This document shows positions 1-9,759 of a DNA stretch of 64,000 nucleotides, piece after piece (position 1 is the stretch's first letter; each line of letters begins with the position of its first letter). Under the pieces are notes generated by a model that was given only the letters and a program-made list of their open reading frames with translations, searched no databases and was not told where the DNA came from. The translations under genes were made by a program, and so were the position numbers. This stretch comes from Candidatus Acidiferrales bacterium (GTDB taxonomy: Bacteria > Acidobacteriota > Terriglobia > Acidiferrales > UBA7541), in contig DASYYH010000027.1 of NCBI GenBank assembly GCA_035934015.1, positions 186,001-250,000 of the forward strand, read 5' to 3'.

Positions 1-1587
1 CGCCCCGGCGAAGCTGGTCCGCTCGCCTTGAAGCGCGAATTGCGCATGCACGAAGCCGAAGCCGTGCGCCTCGAACGCTTGACCGCGGAAACGCATGCGG
101 AATTGACTCGTCTCGAAGAGGAACAGCGCCGCGTCGAAGCCGATCTCGCGCAAAATCTCGTCAAGCACGTGGAAGCCGAGCGCGCTCGCGTCAGCGCGTT
201 TCATCAGTTGGAACAAGCCCACGAAGAGCTGTCGCGATTCGAGCAACAGCTTGCCGAAGTTGAGCGTGAAGTCGCCCGGCTTGCCGGCGAAGCCGAAGAG
301 GCGCGCGCGCGCGCCAACGATACTCGGCGTTTGAGTGAGCAGGCTCTGATGTCGCGCGCCGGCGCCGAACAGCAAGCCTCAGAAGCCACCGAGCGTTTAG
401 CTGCCATACGCGAACAAGTGCAGATGCAACAGGGAATCCTGGCCACTCGGCGCGAGGAGCTGGCGGCCATGTCCGAGCGGCTGGCAAACGCCGAAACCCT
501 CGAAGCGCGCTTGGCGGAGGAGTTCAATCAGGCGCGTGAACGCATGGGCGCTCTTCAGGAGCAGCATGGCGCCCTGACGCGCGAAAAATCTGAACGCGAG
601 GCCGGCAGCGCGCAGCTCGAACAGCAAATCGAACATCATCGCAATGAGAAAAATCGGCTGCAACAGCGCCAAATGGAACTCGAATCGCAATGGAACGCGC
701 TGCGCGACCGCGCCGCGAATCTCGATGACGGCCTGCGCACAAAAAGGCAGCTTTTCGAGGAGGTGCGCGCCAATCGCAACCAGAGCGAGATCGAAAAGGC
801 CCGCAACGATTCCGATCGCGAATATCTGCGCCAGACGTGCATGGCCGAGGCCAATGCCCAGCCCGAGGAGCTGGTCGCGCAACAGGAACACTGGATCGAG
901 GGCGAAGAGCTCGCTGCTGCGGAAGCGAGCTACGCCGAAAAGAAAGAACGCCTCGAGTCCATGGGCCCGGTCAACATGATGGCCCTCGAGGAATATCAGG
1001 AATGCGACCAGCGCAACACCTTCCTCACGCGGGAGCGTGACGACCTCGTCGAATCAATACAAAATACGCAGCAGGCCATCACGGAGCTGGACACCGTTTC
1101 GCGCCAGAAATTCGAGGAAGCCTTCACGGTCATCAATCGGAATTTCTCCGAGGCATTTCGCGTTCTATTTGGCGGCGGCTCCGGAGAAATGCGTTTGACC
1201 GAGCCGGATAGCTCAGGCGATTGCGGCATCGACATCGTCGCTCAGCCGCCCGGCAAGCGTCTTCAGAATATTATGCTTCTTTCCGGCGGCGAAAAGGCTA
1301 TGACGGCTCTCGCCCTGCTGATCGCCGTGTTCCGCTTCCAGCCGAGCCCGTTCTGCATACTCGACGAAGTTGACGCGCCGCTCGACGAAGCCAACGTTGG
1401 CCGCTTCAATCGCATGCTCCTCGATATGGGCGAGCAAACGCAATTCATCATTGTGACGCATAATCGCAAGACCATGGAGATGGGTTCCGTGCTCTATGGC
1501 GTCACGATGCAGGAACCCGGCGTCTCCAAGCTCGTCTCAGTTCGTTGGGACGAGCCCGTCGAGCGCGCGCGATCCACGGCTGCGTAG
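1..1587 (+). CDS. smc: Chromosome segregation ATPase SMC, C-terminal part (5' truncated by window edge)
   Basis: SMC forms a ring-like ATPase that compacts and segregates the chromosome with ScpA/ScpB. The frame is open from base 1 (about 528 codons visible), so the N-terminal Walker A head, first coiled-coil arm and hinge lie outside. The visible part starts as charged coiled coil (Glu/Arg/Ala-rich, about 320 residues). It then enters the C-terminal head with the GPVN segment near base 964, the ABC signature LLSGGEKAMTALALL near base 1276 and Walker B CILDEVDAPLDEANV near base 1354. Both ATPase motifs are intact, so only the 5' end is missing. The next gene, purC, has its own promoter, so smc probably ends its transcription unit. 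Identification is secure. Confidence 0.96.
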   Translation, partial: RPGEAGPLALKRELRMHEAEAVRLERLTAETHAELTRLEEEQRRVEADLAQNLVKHVEAERARVSAFHQLEQAHEELSRFEQQLAEVEREVARLAGEAEEARARANDTRRLSEQALMSRAGAEQQASEATERLAAIREQVQMQQGILATRREELAAMSERLANAETLEARLAEEFNQARERMGALQEQHGALTREKSEREAGSAQLEQQIEHHRNEKNRLQQRQMELESQWNALRDRAANLDDGLRTKRQLFEEVRANRNQSEIEKARNDSDREYLRQTCMAEANAQPEELVAQQEHWIEGEELAAAEASYAEKKERLESMGPVNMMALEEYQECDQRNTFLTRERDDLVESIQNTQQAITELDTVSRQKFEEAFTVINRNFSEAFRVLFGGGSGEMRLTEPDSSGDCGIDIVAQPPGKRLQNIMLLSGGEKAMTALALLIAVFRFQPSPFCILDEVDAPLDEANVGRFNRMLLDMGEQTQFIIVTHNRKTMEMGSVLYGVTMQEPGVSKLVSVRWDEPVERARSTAA

Positions 1588-1647
1588 CGTGCGCCGCGCA
1601 GCCGGCTGCGCACTGTGAAAAAGTTTTCCTCAGGTCCACCTTATCCG

Positions 1648-1675
1648 TTGACAACGTTTCTCTCTGCGCTAGAAT
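1648..1675 (+). promoter_or_regulatory. Sigma70-type promoter of purC
   Basis: A perfect TTGACA (1648-1653), a 16-bp spacer and TAGAAT (1670-1675, five of six consensus bases) lie in the smc-purC gap. Transcription would start near 1682, leaving a leader of about 24 nt that still holds the GAGG ribosome site at 1694-1697. Confidence 0.75.
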
Positions 1676-1705
1676 TGCGTCCTCTTTTTTAACGAGGAAA
1701 AAATC

Positions 1706-2602
1706 TTGGCGACTCCAGCAAATCATCCAATTTCACAGACAGATTTTCCGGGCCTGAAGCTCATCGCGCGGGGAAAAGTTCGCGACATCTACGATCTCGG
1801 CGAGCATCTGCTAATCGTCGCAACCGATCGTCTCTCAGCGTTCGACGTCATTCTCCCCACGCCGATTCCCGATAAAGGTCGCGTGCTGACGCAGCTTTCT
1901 CTCTTCTGGTTCGATAAGCTCGCAAGCATTTGTCCGCATCATGTAATTAACGCGACGGACTTTTCTGGTTCGCTGGCAAATTATCGCAGCGAGCTGCAGG
2001 GCCGTTCCATGATCGTCCGCCGCACGAACCCGCTTCCGATTGAGTGCGTCGCGCGCGGCTATATTTCCGGCTCGGGCTGGAAGGACTATCGCGCGACGGG
2101 AAAAATCTGCGGCATCCCGCTGCCTGCGGGATTGAAGGAATCTGATCGCCTTCCCGAACCGATCTTTACGCCAGCGACAAAAGAAACCACGGGCCACGAT
2201 GAAAATATTTCTTTCGAGGAAACGGCATCTCGCATCGGACAGGAGCTTGCCGCGCGCCTCCGCGACATCACCCTTGAAGTCTATAAGCGTGCATCGGAAT
2301 ACGCTGCGGAACGCGGAATCATTATCGCGGATACAAAATTGGAATTCGGCATGGACGGCAGCGAGTTGATCTGGATCGATGAAGCGCTCACGCCGGATTC
2401 TTCGCGCTTCTGGCCCGCAGACTCGTATGCGCCTGGCAAAGCGCAGCCTTCGTTCGATAAGCAATTTGTCCGTGATTATCTCGAGCGCATTGGCTGGGCG
2501 AAGCAGCCGCCGGCGCCCGCGCTCCCGCCGGATGTCGTCAACGGAACGCGCGCCAAGTATCGCGAAGCCTACGAGCGATTGACGGGACATCCGCTTCCTT
2601 GA
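1706..2602 (+). CDS. purC: Phosphoribosylaminoimidazole-succinocarboxamide synthase (SAICAR synthetase)
   Basis: PurC joins CAIR and aspartate using ATP to make SAICAR in de novo purine synthesis (cytosol). The 298-residue product has the family features in order: the N-terminal [10 protein letters not shown] nucleotide-binding segment near residue 22, the [14 protein letters not shown] segment near residue 114, and a C-terminal [20 protein letters not shown] region. Its length matches the roughly 300-residue PurC form. Translation starts at TTG 1706, because a GAGG Shine-Dalgarno lies 8 bases upstream and no in-frame ATG fits the family N-terminus. A strong promoter sits just upstream, so it is transcribed independently of smc. 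Confidence 0.96.
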   Translation: MATPANHPISQTDFPGLKLIARGKVRDIYDLGEHLLIVATDRLSAFDVILPTPIPDKGRVLTQLSLFWFDKLASICPHHVINATDFSGSLANYRSELQGRSMIVRRTNPLPIECVARGYISGSGWKDYRATGKICGIPLPAGLKESDRLPEPIFTPATKETTGHDENISFEETASRIGQELAARLRDITLEVYKRASEYAAERGIIIADTKLEFGMDGSELIWIDEALTPDSSRFWPADSYAPGKAQPSFDKQFVRDYLERIGWAKQPPAPALPPDVVNGTRAKYREAYERLTGHPLP

Positions 2603-2660
2603 GGCTTCGTTTCGCTGACCCGCAGCACGCCCCCGGAGCAGTACTTCGGAGGATGAAAAC

Positions 2661-2888
2661 TTGAGAGATCAATTGGAAGCCCTCGTAGGGCAGATGGTGG
2701 AGCGCGGGATTCTGCTTGAGGAAGCAGTCGCGGAATTCGAGCGGCGCTTCATCAAACGCGCCATCGATCAGTCCGGCGGCAATCAGACCCGTGCCGCGCG
2801 TGTACTGGGCATTCACCGCAATACGCTGAGCCGCAAGATCGGCGAATACAAACTGGAGAGCAACGGCCATCGCCGCGCCCATCGCTGA
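2661..2888 (+). CDS. Small Fis-type helix-turn-helix DNA-binding protein
   Basis: This 75-residue protein consists almost entirely of a Fis-like domain. A helical N-terminus is followed by a C-terminal helix-turn-helix around residues 49-70 (QTRAARVLGIHRNTLSRKI), the hallmark of Fis and of NtrC-family C-termini. No AAA+ domain is present, so it is a stand-alone Fis-like protein and not an activator fragment: it has its own start (TTG 2661) and a GGAGG ribosome site at 2648-2652. An ATG at 2653 is out of frame and stops after three codons. It may bend DNA or regulate transcription; targets cannot be read from the sequence. It follows purC by 58 bp and could be co-transcribed. Confidence 0.85.
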   Translation: MRDQLEALVGQMVERGILLEEAVAEFERRFIKRAIDQSGGNQTRAARVLGIHRNTLSRKIGEYKLESNGHRRAHR

Positions 2889-2931
2889 ATCCTGAACTAA
2901 AAGCTTTTGCTCTCCGACTCTGTTGCCTTCC

Positions 2932-2973
2932 CGAAAAAGAAAATGGCCGCCGCGTAACCTGCGTGCGGCGGCC
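2932..2973 (-). terminator. Rho-independent terminator of the 3.0-4.5 kb gene
   Basis: Read on the minus strand, a perfect 9-bp GC stem (GGCCGCCGC at 2945-2953 with GCGGCGGCC at 2965-2973, 11-nt loop) is followed by an ATTTTCTTTTT tract. It lies 22 bp past the stop of the secreted repeat protein. Confidence 0.75.
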
Positions 2974-2995
2974 GTACTCCAGCGAATCTATATTT

Positions 2996-4525
2996 CTACT
3001 TCGCGCCCGGACGATGCGGCTTCTTCTCGCCCTTCTCCGGCGGAATTACCGACGGATCGACCGTGCATTTATCGAAATGCACAAGGAATGGCTGCGCATC
3101 ATAGCTCACCAGAGTTCCGGTGAATTTGATCTCGCCATTCTTTAGCAAACGTGCCGCTTCCGGTTGCACAGGAACATCCGTCGGAGCCGCACCGCCCGCT
3201 GGTGCCGCTGGCGGCGCCGTGTGAACCAGCACATCCAGATTGGGCGTCGTGCCAGCTTCAATCGCCTCTCCCGTCGCGGCCGTGAACACCTTGAAATCAA
3301 TCGTATCCGTCCCCGGCGTAACATCAGTGATCTTGCCAACCACGGAAGGAATTTCCTGCCCGCAGACCGCAAGCCAGGTCATCTTCGCTTTGTCGCCGCC
3401 AGTCTGCAAATCGCTCAAAATCGAAAGCAAATTGCTGGCCTGGAGAATTTTGTTCAAGTCTGCGGCATTCGGAATCGAATACGTTGTCGGCCGCGTGCCC
3501 TGCGTTCCGGCCAGTTGAATCAGCTCATTCAGTTGCGCATCCAGCAAAGTACCGCAGGCAGGCTGCTCATAATTGAACATTTCTGCGCGCAAGTACGACT
3601 GAATCTGCGCCTTGCCTGAACCGTTCAGAGCCACGGCGCGCGCCAAATCCCAAAATCCATTCATATACAGATCCGTGAGCGCGCTGCTGTCAGTCGCCGG
3701 CGCTGGTGTCGCGGCACCCGTCGCTGGAGTAGCAGGAGTCGTCGATGCCGCCCCATTCGCAGGCGTTGCTGGCGTCTGCGACTGCGCAGGAGCCTGCTGC
3801 GCTGCCAACTGCAAATACGAAACGCCAAGCCGATAATACGTCGCCGCTGTGGTTTGATCCGCCGTGCTGCCCGTGGCGGCAACGTCCGCATTGAATGAAT
3901 CAATGGCGTTCTTGTAGTCCTTCATGTCAAACGACGCAATTCCCGCCGTGTAATTAAAGAGCAAAATCACCGGCTTCTTCGACTGCGCGAATTGATCGTC
4001 CGTCTGATTGGCGGGCTTGGGAATCTGAGCCAGAACCTTCAAACCATCCAGCGCCGATTGCCGCGCTTTCGTCAATTCATCCTGCGCGTTCGCATCCTTC
4101 TCGTTGAACGACTGATTGAACGCCACAGCGCGCAGATAGAGTGCCTGCAGCCGGTCGCCCGTGATGGCTTCCTTCGATTCGCCTGGAATCAAGAGCAGCT
4201 TGTCATCCGGAACCGCCAGAAACTTGTCGACGTATTCGATGGTTTTTGGAAAGTTCTTCAGTTGGTTGTACGTCGTGTAATAAATCTTGTACGCGAGCGG
4301 CACAAGAACGGAGTTCGGAAATTTGGAGACGAAATCGTCGAGACCTTGAACCTTCGCTTGCGGGTCATTTTGTCCCGCAGCTGTCTGGAATGCGTTATAT
4401 TCCGACAGCGTGTACGGCGTTTTCGACGCTTGCTGGTCCTGCGCGTACGCCATCGAAGCGCTCGCTGCCAGCAACGCTGTCGCAAACGTCAAAACTGAGA
4501 TCCCGGCGAACCACTTTCGCATCAT
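2996..4525 (-). CDS. Secreted alpha-helical repeat (TPR-like) protein of unknown function
   Basis: About 509 residues. The start is one of two adjacent ATGs (4525/4522) behind GAGGAGG at 4538-4544. A signal peptide follows (KWFAGISVLTFATALLAAS, cut near AYAQ), so the protein is periplasmic or outer-membrane associated. Residues about 30-250 alternate helices resembling tetratricopeptide repeats (for example YYRLGVSYLQLA). A low-complexity Thr/Pro/Ala linker with TPAT repeats follows at about 255-290, then a C-terminal domain holding a beta-rich segment (VVGKITDVTPGTDTIDF). The C-terminus is Lys/Pro-rich. It has its own promoter and terminator, so it forms a single-gene unit. I do not recognise a specific family; a role in envelope assembly or trafficking would be inference only. 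Confidence 0.85.
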   Translation of the reverse strand: MMRKWFAGISVLTFATALLAASASMAYAQDQQASKTPYTLSEYNAFQTAAGQNDPQAKVQGLDDFVSKFPNSVLVPLAYKIYYTTYNQLKNFPKTIEYVDKFLAVPDDKLLLIPGESKEAITGDRLQALYLRAVAFNQSFNEKDANAQDELTKARQSALDGLKVLAQIPKPANQTDDQFAQSKKPVILLFNYTAGIASFDMKDYKNAIDSFNADVAATGSTADQTTAATYYRLGVSYLQLAAQQAPAQSQTPATPANGAASTTPATPATGAATPAPATDSSALTDLYMNGFWDLARAVALNGSGKAQIQSYLRAEMFNYEQPACGTLLDAQLNELIQLAGTQGTRPTTYSIPNAADLNKILQASNLLSILSDLQTGGDKAKMTWLAVCGQEIPSVVGKITDVTPGTDTIDFKVFTAATGEAIEAGTTPNLDVLVHTAPPAAPAGGAAPTDVPVQPEAARLLKNGEIKFTGTLVSYDAQPFLVHFDKCTVDPSVIPPEKGEKKPHRPGAK

Positions 4526-4614
4526 CGTCCTATTGCCTCCTCGCTCGGATCCGCAAATCTCGAAATTCACATCAAGCTTGCGCGTATCAAAATTGCGGAT
4601 GAAGAAACCCTCGG

Positions 4615-4643
4615 ATTATAGGGAAAGCCTGCGAGTCACGCAA
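4615..4643 (-). promoter_or_regulatory. Sigma70-type promoter of the secreted repeat protein
   Basis: On the minus strand TTGCGT (4643-4638), a 17-bp spacer and a perfect TATAAT (4620-4615) precede the gene. The start point would be near 4608, giving an 80-90 nt leader. The -35 box is weak, the -10 box is perfect. Confidence 0.6.
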
Positions 4644-4766
4644 GACGAATTCCCTTTTCTTTTCGTCCCTGCGAACGCGCTTTCCGTCCCAGTGATGCCA
4701 CGACCTATTTGGTGAGATGATGACTCAGCGCCAAGTGTCGCCTCGAACTCCAAGGAGGTAAATCTC

Positions 4767-5486
4767 ATGCCCAATGAATCAACCCTCGCCGGTCAGCACG
4801 CTCTCATCACCGGCGCCAGTCGTGGTATCGGGCTTGCTATTGCTCAACGCCTCGGACGCATGGCCGCGCGCATCACCATTTGCGGCCGTAACGAGAGATC
4901 TCTCGCCGACGCTCGCTCGCAACTCCAAAAAGAAGGCATCGACGCATTCGCTTTCGCCGCCAACGTCGCCGATAGCCACCAAGTTTCTAGCCTCGTCGAA
5001 GCCGCCAGCGCAAAATTCGGCGCCATCGAAATTCTCGTCAACAACGCCGGCGTCGGCCGTTTCGGTCCCATTCAGCAGTTCACCGAAGCGGACTGGGATA
5101 CCGTGTTAGACACCAACCTTAAAGGAGTGTTCCTGGTCAGCCGCGCAGTCATGCCCGGGATGATTTCGCGCGGCCGCGGCCACATCGTCAACATCAGCTC
5201 GCTCGCCGGCAAAAACTCCTTCGCTGGCGGCAGCATTTACTGCGCATCGAAATGGGGTCTGCTTGGCCTGACCTATTCCATGGCCGAAGACTTGCGCGCT
5301 CACGGCATTCGCGTCGCCGCCGTCTGCCCCGGCTCTGTCGCGACGGAATTCTCGCCCCACGCCGGCAAAGACCCGCGCAAAATGCTTCAGGCCGAAGACG
5401 TCGCCCACGCCGTCGCCATGATCCTCACCGAAGCGCCGCAATCCTTCATCAGCGAAGTCCTCCTCCGCCCCACCCAAAAGCCATAG
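4767..5486 (+). CDS. Short-chain dehydrogenase/reductase (SDR, classical type)
   Basis: NAD(P)-dependent oxidoreductase of 239 residues, the usual length of classical SDRs. The cofactor motif GASRGIG is at residues 16-22, NNAG at 92-95, the catalytic serine in NISSLAG near 146, and the YCASK catalytic Tyr/Lys pair at 158/162. The start at ATG 4767 is fixed by AAGGAGGT at 4751-4758. It is divergent from the secreted repeat protein and convergent with the M24 peptidase, so it is likely monocistronic. Substrate cannot be deduced; 3-oxoacyl reductase-like and sugar/alcohol dehydrogenase roles both fit this fold. Confidence 0.92.
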   Translation: MPNESTLAGQHALITGASRGIGLAIAQRLGRMAARITICGRNERSLADARSQLQKEGIDAFAFAANVADSHQVSSLVEAASAKFGAIEILVNNAGVGRFGPIQQFTEADWDTVLDTNLKGVFLVSRAVMPGMISRGRGHIVNISSLAGKNSFAGGSIYCASKWGLLGLTYSMAEDLRAHGIRVAAVCPGSVATEFSPHAGKDPRKMLQAEDVAHAVAMILTEAPQSFISEVLLRPTQKP

Positions 5487-5514
5487 CGCGTGGCAATGAC
5501 CCCGGTGCGGCGCT

Positions 5515-6861
5515 TTAAGACGACGTGCTCGAGCCGAACGGATCTTCGAGTGACGGGCTCGCCGGAGTCAACAGCTCGGCTCCATCTTCGGTGACGTGCA
5601 TGTCATCTTCGAGCCGAATTCCAAATTCGCCCGGGATGTAGATACCCGGCTCGTCGCTGGTCGTCATGTTCGCTTGCAGCACCGGATGCAGAGGCGAACC
5701 CCACATGTTGTTGTCGACCAGGTACGGCCATTCATGCATGTCCATGCCCAAGCCATGACCGACGCGATGAGTGAAGTACTTGAAGCCAGGGCCGTAACCA
5801 GCGTCAACGATGACTTTGCGCGCGGCCGCGTCGACAGTCCCCGTCACTACGCCGGGCCTCGCAGCTTTCAAAGCAGCCTGCTGCGCTGCGTGGACGATAT
5901 CGAAAACCTTCGCCATCTTGTCAGTCGGTTTGCCCAGCACAAATGTCCGAGTGATGTCCGACGTAAACCCTTCCACCCTGCAGCCATCGTCGAGCATGAT
6001 GATTGTGCCTTCGCGGATGGTTTGCGGCGTTCTCGACCCGTGAGGCAAAGCCGTGTATTCGCCGATATTCATGCTCGCTTCTCCCACGAATCCCACTTGG
6101 GCGTAGGCGGCATGGATCAAAGCTTGCACGTCGGCTCCCGTCATCCCCACTTTCAGGGACTTGTAGACCGCTTCATAAACGCTGAGCGTAGCGTGCGCCG
6201 CCAGCCGGATGCACTCGACCTCGTGGTCGCTCTTGATCATGCGGCACCCGGCCGTGACCGGCGTTGCGCTGACGGTCTCGATTGCGTGCGCGCCCGCGTT
6301 GGCGAGACTATTCGAGAAGACGTATTTGACCTCCTCTTCAATTCCCAGCCGGCCAGTGCTGATGCCGTGATCTTTCAGGCTCGTAATGAGCAGCGCGAAC
6401 GGATTCTCGTCTTCCTGCCATATTCGGATGTCAGCCGCTGATCCGAAAGGGCTATTGGCCAAAATCTCTCGCGCGCGTCCCTCCTCGAACGCCGGACATA
6501 CGATGAACGGATTCGCTCTGGCGGGAATCACCACCGCCCACAGACGCTCGCCTCCGCCGATCTGCGCATTGGCGAAATAGAGCGTCGACGTGCCTCCGCA
6601 CAGCGCGATGGCGTCAATCTCGTTCGCCGTCATCAGGCTCTTGGCCTTTTCGACGCGCGCCATGCGCTCCTCGTTCGTGATCGGACGCACACGCGGCGTC
6701 ATCGACGGCAGCGCCGCAATCGCTGGCGGCAGCGGCCCGCGCATCGCTTCCTGAGGCTGCCGTTCCTGCGCCAAAGTCGAAGCACCCATCAGGGACTTGC
6801 TCGCGGCGGCTGCCGCAACACCTGCCGACGTCAATCGCAGAAATGAGCGCCTTGACCACAT
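5515..6861 (-). CDS. Tat-exported M24-family metallopeptidase (Xaa-Pro aminopeptidase-like)
   Basis: A 448-residue protein with a twin-arginine signal at the very N-terminus (RRSFLRLTSAG followed by an alanine-rich segment), so it should be folded and metal-loaded before export. The creatinase N-domain spans about 65-200 and the pita-bread catalytic domain about 210-430. All five dinuclear-metal ligands are recognisable: Asp pair near 289 and 300 (LDDG...SDITRTF), His near 368 (VGHGLG), Glu near 403 (DEPGIY) and Glu near 415 (RLEDD). It should release N-terminal residues from Xaa-Pro peptides in the periplasm. It is convergent with the SDR with a 28-bp gap and no obvious terminator. Confidence 0.92.
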   Translation of the reverse strand: MWSRRSFLRLTSAGVAAAAASKSLMGASTLAQERQPQEAMRGPLPPAIAALPSMTPRVRPITNEERMARVEKAKSLMTANEIDAIALCGGTSTLYFANAQIGGGERLWAVVIPARANPFIVCPAFEEGRAREILANSPFGSAADIRIWQEDENPFALLITSLKDHGISTGRLGIEEEVKYVFSNSLANAGAHAIETVSATPVTAGCRMIKSDHEVECIRLAAHATLSVYEAVYKSLKVGMTGADVQALIHAAYAQVGFVGEASMNIGEYTALPHGSRTPQTIREGTIIMLDDGCRVEGFTSDITRTFVLGKPTDKMAKVFDIVHAAQQAALKAARPGVVTGTVDAAARKVIVDAGYGPGFKYFTHRVGHGLGMDMHEWPYLVDNNMWGSPLHPVLQANMTTSDEPGIYIPGEFGIRLEDDMHVTEDGAELLTPASPSLEDPFGSSTSS

Positions 6862-7136
6862 CGCTTCCTCCTCAGTCCGAAGATGACTTCTTCCGTTCCA
6901 TCCAGCGCCTTGCCTCGCCGCGATGGCCTGTGAATCCTACGCGCCTTCCGCCATCGACACAACAAATCTGAACCTTCAGCCGACGTTCCACGCATCCCTG
7001 AGTTCGTGAGAAGAATCCGAGCCAGCGAGAGATTCTTTGACGCCTGCTCGCCGTGGCGAGTGGCGGGCGCAGCCGAAGGGCGCACGCCGTGCGCGCGCAA
7101 GGTAGTCGGCGTCTCACGCCGTGCGCCAGGGCAACA

Positions 7137-9623
7137 CTATTCAAATCGGAGGGCGATCATTGGGTCGGACTTCGCGGCGCGATACGCCGGAAGAAGCGCT
7201 GCGATTACAGCCACAAGCATCATCACGCACGTCGCAAATGCAAAACTTACGGGATCGCTTGGACTCACCCCCCACAACATCGAGCGAATCATCTGCGCCG
7301 CGGCAAATCCCGCCGCAACACCAAGCGCGACTCCAGCGAAAACTACAATCACCGTCTCGCGCAAGATCATCTGAAACACATCGCGCGGCTGTGCGCCCAA
7401 CGCCATTCGAATGCCGATTTCGCGAGTCCTTTCCGCAGTGGTATACGACGTCACCCCGTAAACGCCGATCATCGCCAGCAGACCAACGAACAAACTGAAG
7501 GCCATCGCGATCAGTTCCATGGCGCGATTTCGGTGAAGGACGTTGTTCATCCCTTCCATTAGCGACCCATATTTGACAGCGACACCCGAATCAACAGTCC
7601 CTGCTGCACTCTCCAAACGTTTTTCGATCTGGGGAAATGCTCCGGCAACTCGAATTTCATAGCTGCCCAGTCCCGAGCATGAATCCGCGCACTGCGAGAC
7701 TGGCCTATACAAGATGAGAAGGGGCCCGTAATCGGGCCGGCGATATTGAATATCTGCGGCGACGCCGACTACCTCGACGGTGTAGTCCTGCCCCTTGCCG
7801 TTGCTGTCGTTTTCGCGAAATCGAAGCCCGACGGGATTCACTTTCCCAAAAAATGTTTCCGACAAAGTTTTGCTGAGAATCGCTACCGGAAGTGAAGCGC
7901 TTCTGTCGCCGTCATTAAATTCCCGGCCTGTCAGTATCGGAGTGCGCCGGGTTTTGAAGAAATCAGGGGAAACAAAGATTGGAATAGGAGCAAGCCGCCG
8001 CTCCAATCCATTTGACCCATGAACGGCCAGCCGGACCGGGTACATCTGAGAAAATGTGCGAGACCACGACGCGGAAACGACGCCGGGCACGGAACGAAAT
8101 TGCACCAGTAGTTCCTGGCCGACGAATGCTTCGCGCTGTGAGTTTTCGCCGGTCTCCTGCAAGGTCGCATGGGCCACCAGCACGCCCTTAGGGTCATAGC
8201 CCAGATCCGCTGTGAGGAACGCGTGCAGTGTCCGCGCCAGCAAGCCTGCGCTGACGAGCAGCGCCATAGACAACGCAACTTGCACGACAATGACGAGAGA
8301 ATTGGAAATGCGGTTGGTACGTTTCCCCGTCGCCACGCCATTGTTCATCGCGGAATAAAGTGGAATGCGAGTTGCGCGAATCGCCGGCGCCAGCCCAAAC
8401 AGGAGCGCGCAGAACAACGTGATACCTACGACAAAGAAAACGAGCTTCGTGTCCCAAGACAAATCGAGGGAGATTTTCTCGTCGGGCCAGGAGAGCGCCC
8501 ATAACAGCGTTTGGCTAGCCCAGCGTTCGATCAGAAGTCCCGCCGCCGCGCCGATCAGCGACAAGGCAACGCTTTCTGTGAGCAGTTGCCGCACCAGGCG
8601 CCAGCGCGATGCGCCCAGCGCAAGCCGCGTGGCGATCTCGGCTTGGCGTTTCGTAGCACGCGCGAGAAGCAGGTTGCCCAGGTTCGCACAGGCGATGATC
8701 AGAGCGACAGCTGCCATAATCATCAGAAGCAGGACCGTACTCGTCTCGTTCCATAATTCAGCGAGGGCCTCACTCCGAATCGAACTCACTGTGAGAGGCG
8801 TGCGCATAACTGTTCGCTCGCTGGCGTTATCCGATTTTGGCGGCAAAGCTTTGTCTATTTCCGAACTTAGGACTTGCAGCCCGGCGTCGGCCTGGCTCAG
8901 GCTTTCTCCTGGCTTCAGCCTGCCGACGATGGATATTAGTGTGGCTGAATCGTCCAGAGACGGCGTATGTTTTCCGTAGAGCAGCGGATAATCCCGGTAT
9001 GTTCGCTCTGCCTCAAGCGGCATGAATATCTCAGACATTTCTCCGATAACCACACCGAAAAAAGAGCGCGGGGCCACTCCAACGATGCGGAATTCATTCC
9101 CATCCACAAGGATCGTTTGGCCAAGCACGTCTCGCGATTGGCCGTACAACTGACGCCATGATCCGTAGCCGATCACGCATACGGGCGGCGCACCGGGCCG
9201 GTCATCGGAAGGCTGCAAAGCCCGGCCGATAACCGCAGGAACGCCGAGAGTTTGGAAGTAATCTCCGGAAACGTACAAGCCGGAAACTTCTCGGCTTTGC
9301 TTGTCGGCAGTGATGTCGAAATTCGCGTCAAAATAATTGTAGGCAAGGACGCTCGAAAACATATTTTGACGGTCACGAAGGATTTTCCACTCTGCGTATG
9401 TGTGCAAGTTTCCTGCAACCCCGCGTACAACTTCGACGAGCTGATCGGCTCGCTCTATTGGCAAGGGCCTGAGCGCCAGCGCGTACATGACGGAGAAGAT
9501 CGCTGTCGTCGCACCGATTCCCAGCGCGAGCGAGAGAACCGCAACGGCAGTCAGCCCCGCGCTGCTGCGCATCGTGCGCAGGGCATAGCGAATGTCATCG
9601 AAGATCGACTCGAGCAGTCGCAT
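7137..9623 (-). CDS. ADOP-type orphan ABC permease (MacB/FtsX-like)
   Basis: A membrane protein of about 828 residues with two FtsX-like halves. An N-terminal segment (DDIRYALRTMRSSAG) leads into TM1 and a long periplasmic MacB_PCD domain. A central block of three TM helices follows (VLLLMIMAAVALIIACANLGNLLLA onward, with RQAEIATRLALGASRWRLV). A second periplasmic domain and a C-terminal three-TM block close it (TREIGIRMALGAQPRDVFQMIL). The duplicated layout without an ABC ATPase gene nearby is the acidobacterial duplicated orphan permease pattern. The start is taken as ATG 9623; a GTG at 9653 is also in frame and neither has a clear ribosome site. Partner ATPase and substrate are unknown; transport of peptides, toxins or lipoproteins are family-level possibilities only. 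Confidence 0.9.
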   Translation of the reverse strand: MRLLESIFDDIRYALRTMRSSAGLTAVAVLSLALGIGATTAIFSVMYALALRPLPIERADQLVEVVRGVAGNLHTYAEWKILRDRQNMFSSVLAYNYFDANFDITADKQSREVSGLYVSGDYFQTLGVPAVIGRALQPSDDRPGAPPVCVIGYGSWRQLYGQSRDVLGQTILVDGNEFRIVGVAPRSFFGVVIGEMSEIFMPLEAERTYRDYPLLYGKHTPSLDDSATLISIVGRLKPGESLSQADAGLQVLSSEIDKALPPKSDNASERTVMRTPLTVSSIRSEALAELWNETSTVLLLMIMAAVALIIACANLGNLLLARATKRQAEIATRLALGASRWRLVRQLLTESVALSLIGAAAGLLIERWASQTLLWALSWPDEKISLDLSWDTKLVFFVVGITLFCALLFGLAPAIRATRIPLYSAMNNGVATGKRTNRISNSLVIVVQVALSMALLVSAGLLARTLHAFLTADLGYDPKGVLVAHATLQETGENSQREAFVGQELLVQFRSVPGVVSASWSRTFSQMYPVRLAVHGSNGLERRLAPIPIFVSPDFFKTRRTPILTGREFNDGDRSASLPVAILSKTLSETFFGKVNPVGLRFRENDSNGKGQDYTVEVVGVAADIQYRRPDYGPLLILYRPVSQCADSCSGLGSYEIRVAGAFPQIEKRLESAAGTVDSGVAVKYGSLMEGMNNVLHRNRAMELIAMAFSLFVGLLAMIGVYGVTSYTTAERTREIGIRMALGAQPRDVFQMILRETVIVVFAGVALGVAAGFAAAQMIRSMLWGVSPSDPVSFAFATCVMMLVAVIAALLPAYRAAKSDPMIALRFE

Positions 9624-9759
9624 AGACGGATGAACGGATGTTACCACCCGCACGCCGCGCTATGCTCCCTCAGGTCGAGAAGGTTTCGGCGTGGACAACA
9701 GGCAAGTGCCCCTCTCAGAGACAAACCGCTTCGTCAGGCCCTTGCTGCTTCATTTTCTC

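Noticed and set aside
1588-1630. Possible intrinsic terminator after smc (GCGCAGCCGGCTGCGC)
   Set aside because: The stem has no proper loop and no T tract follows, so it is not counted as a terminator.
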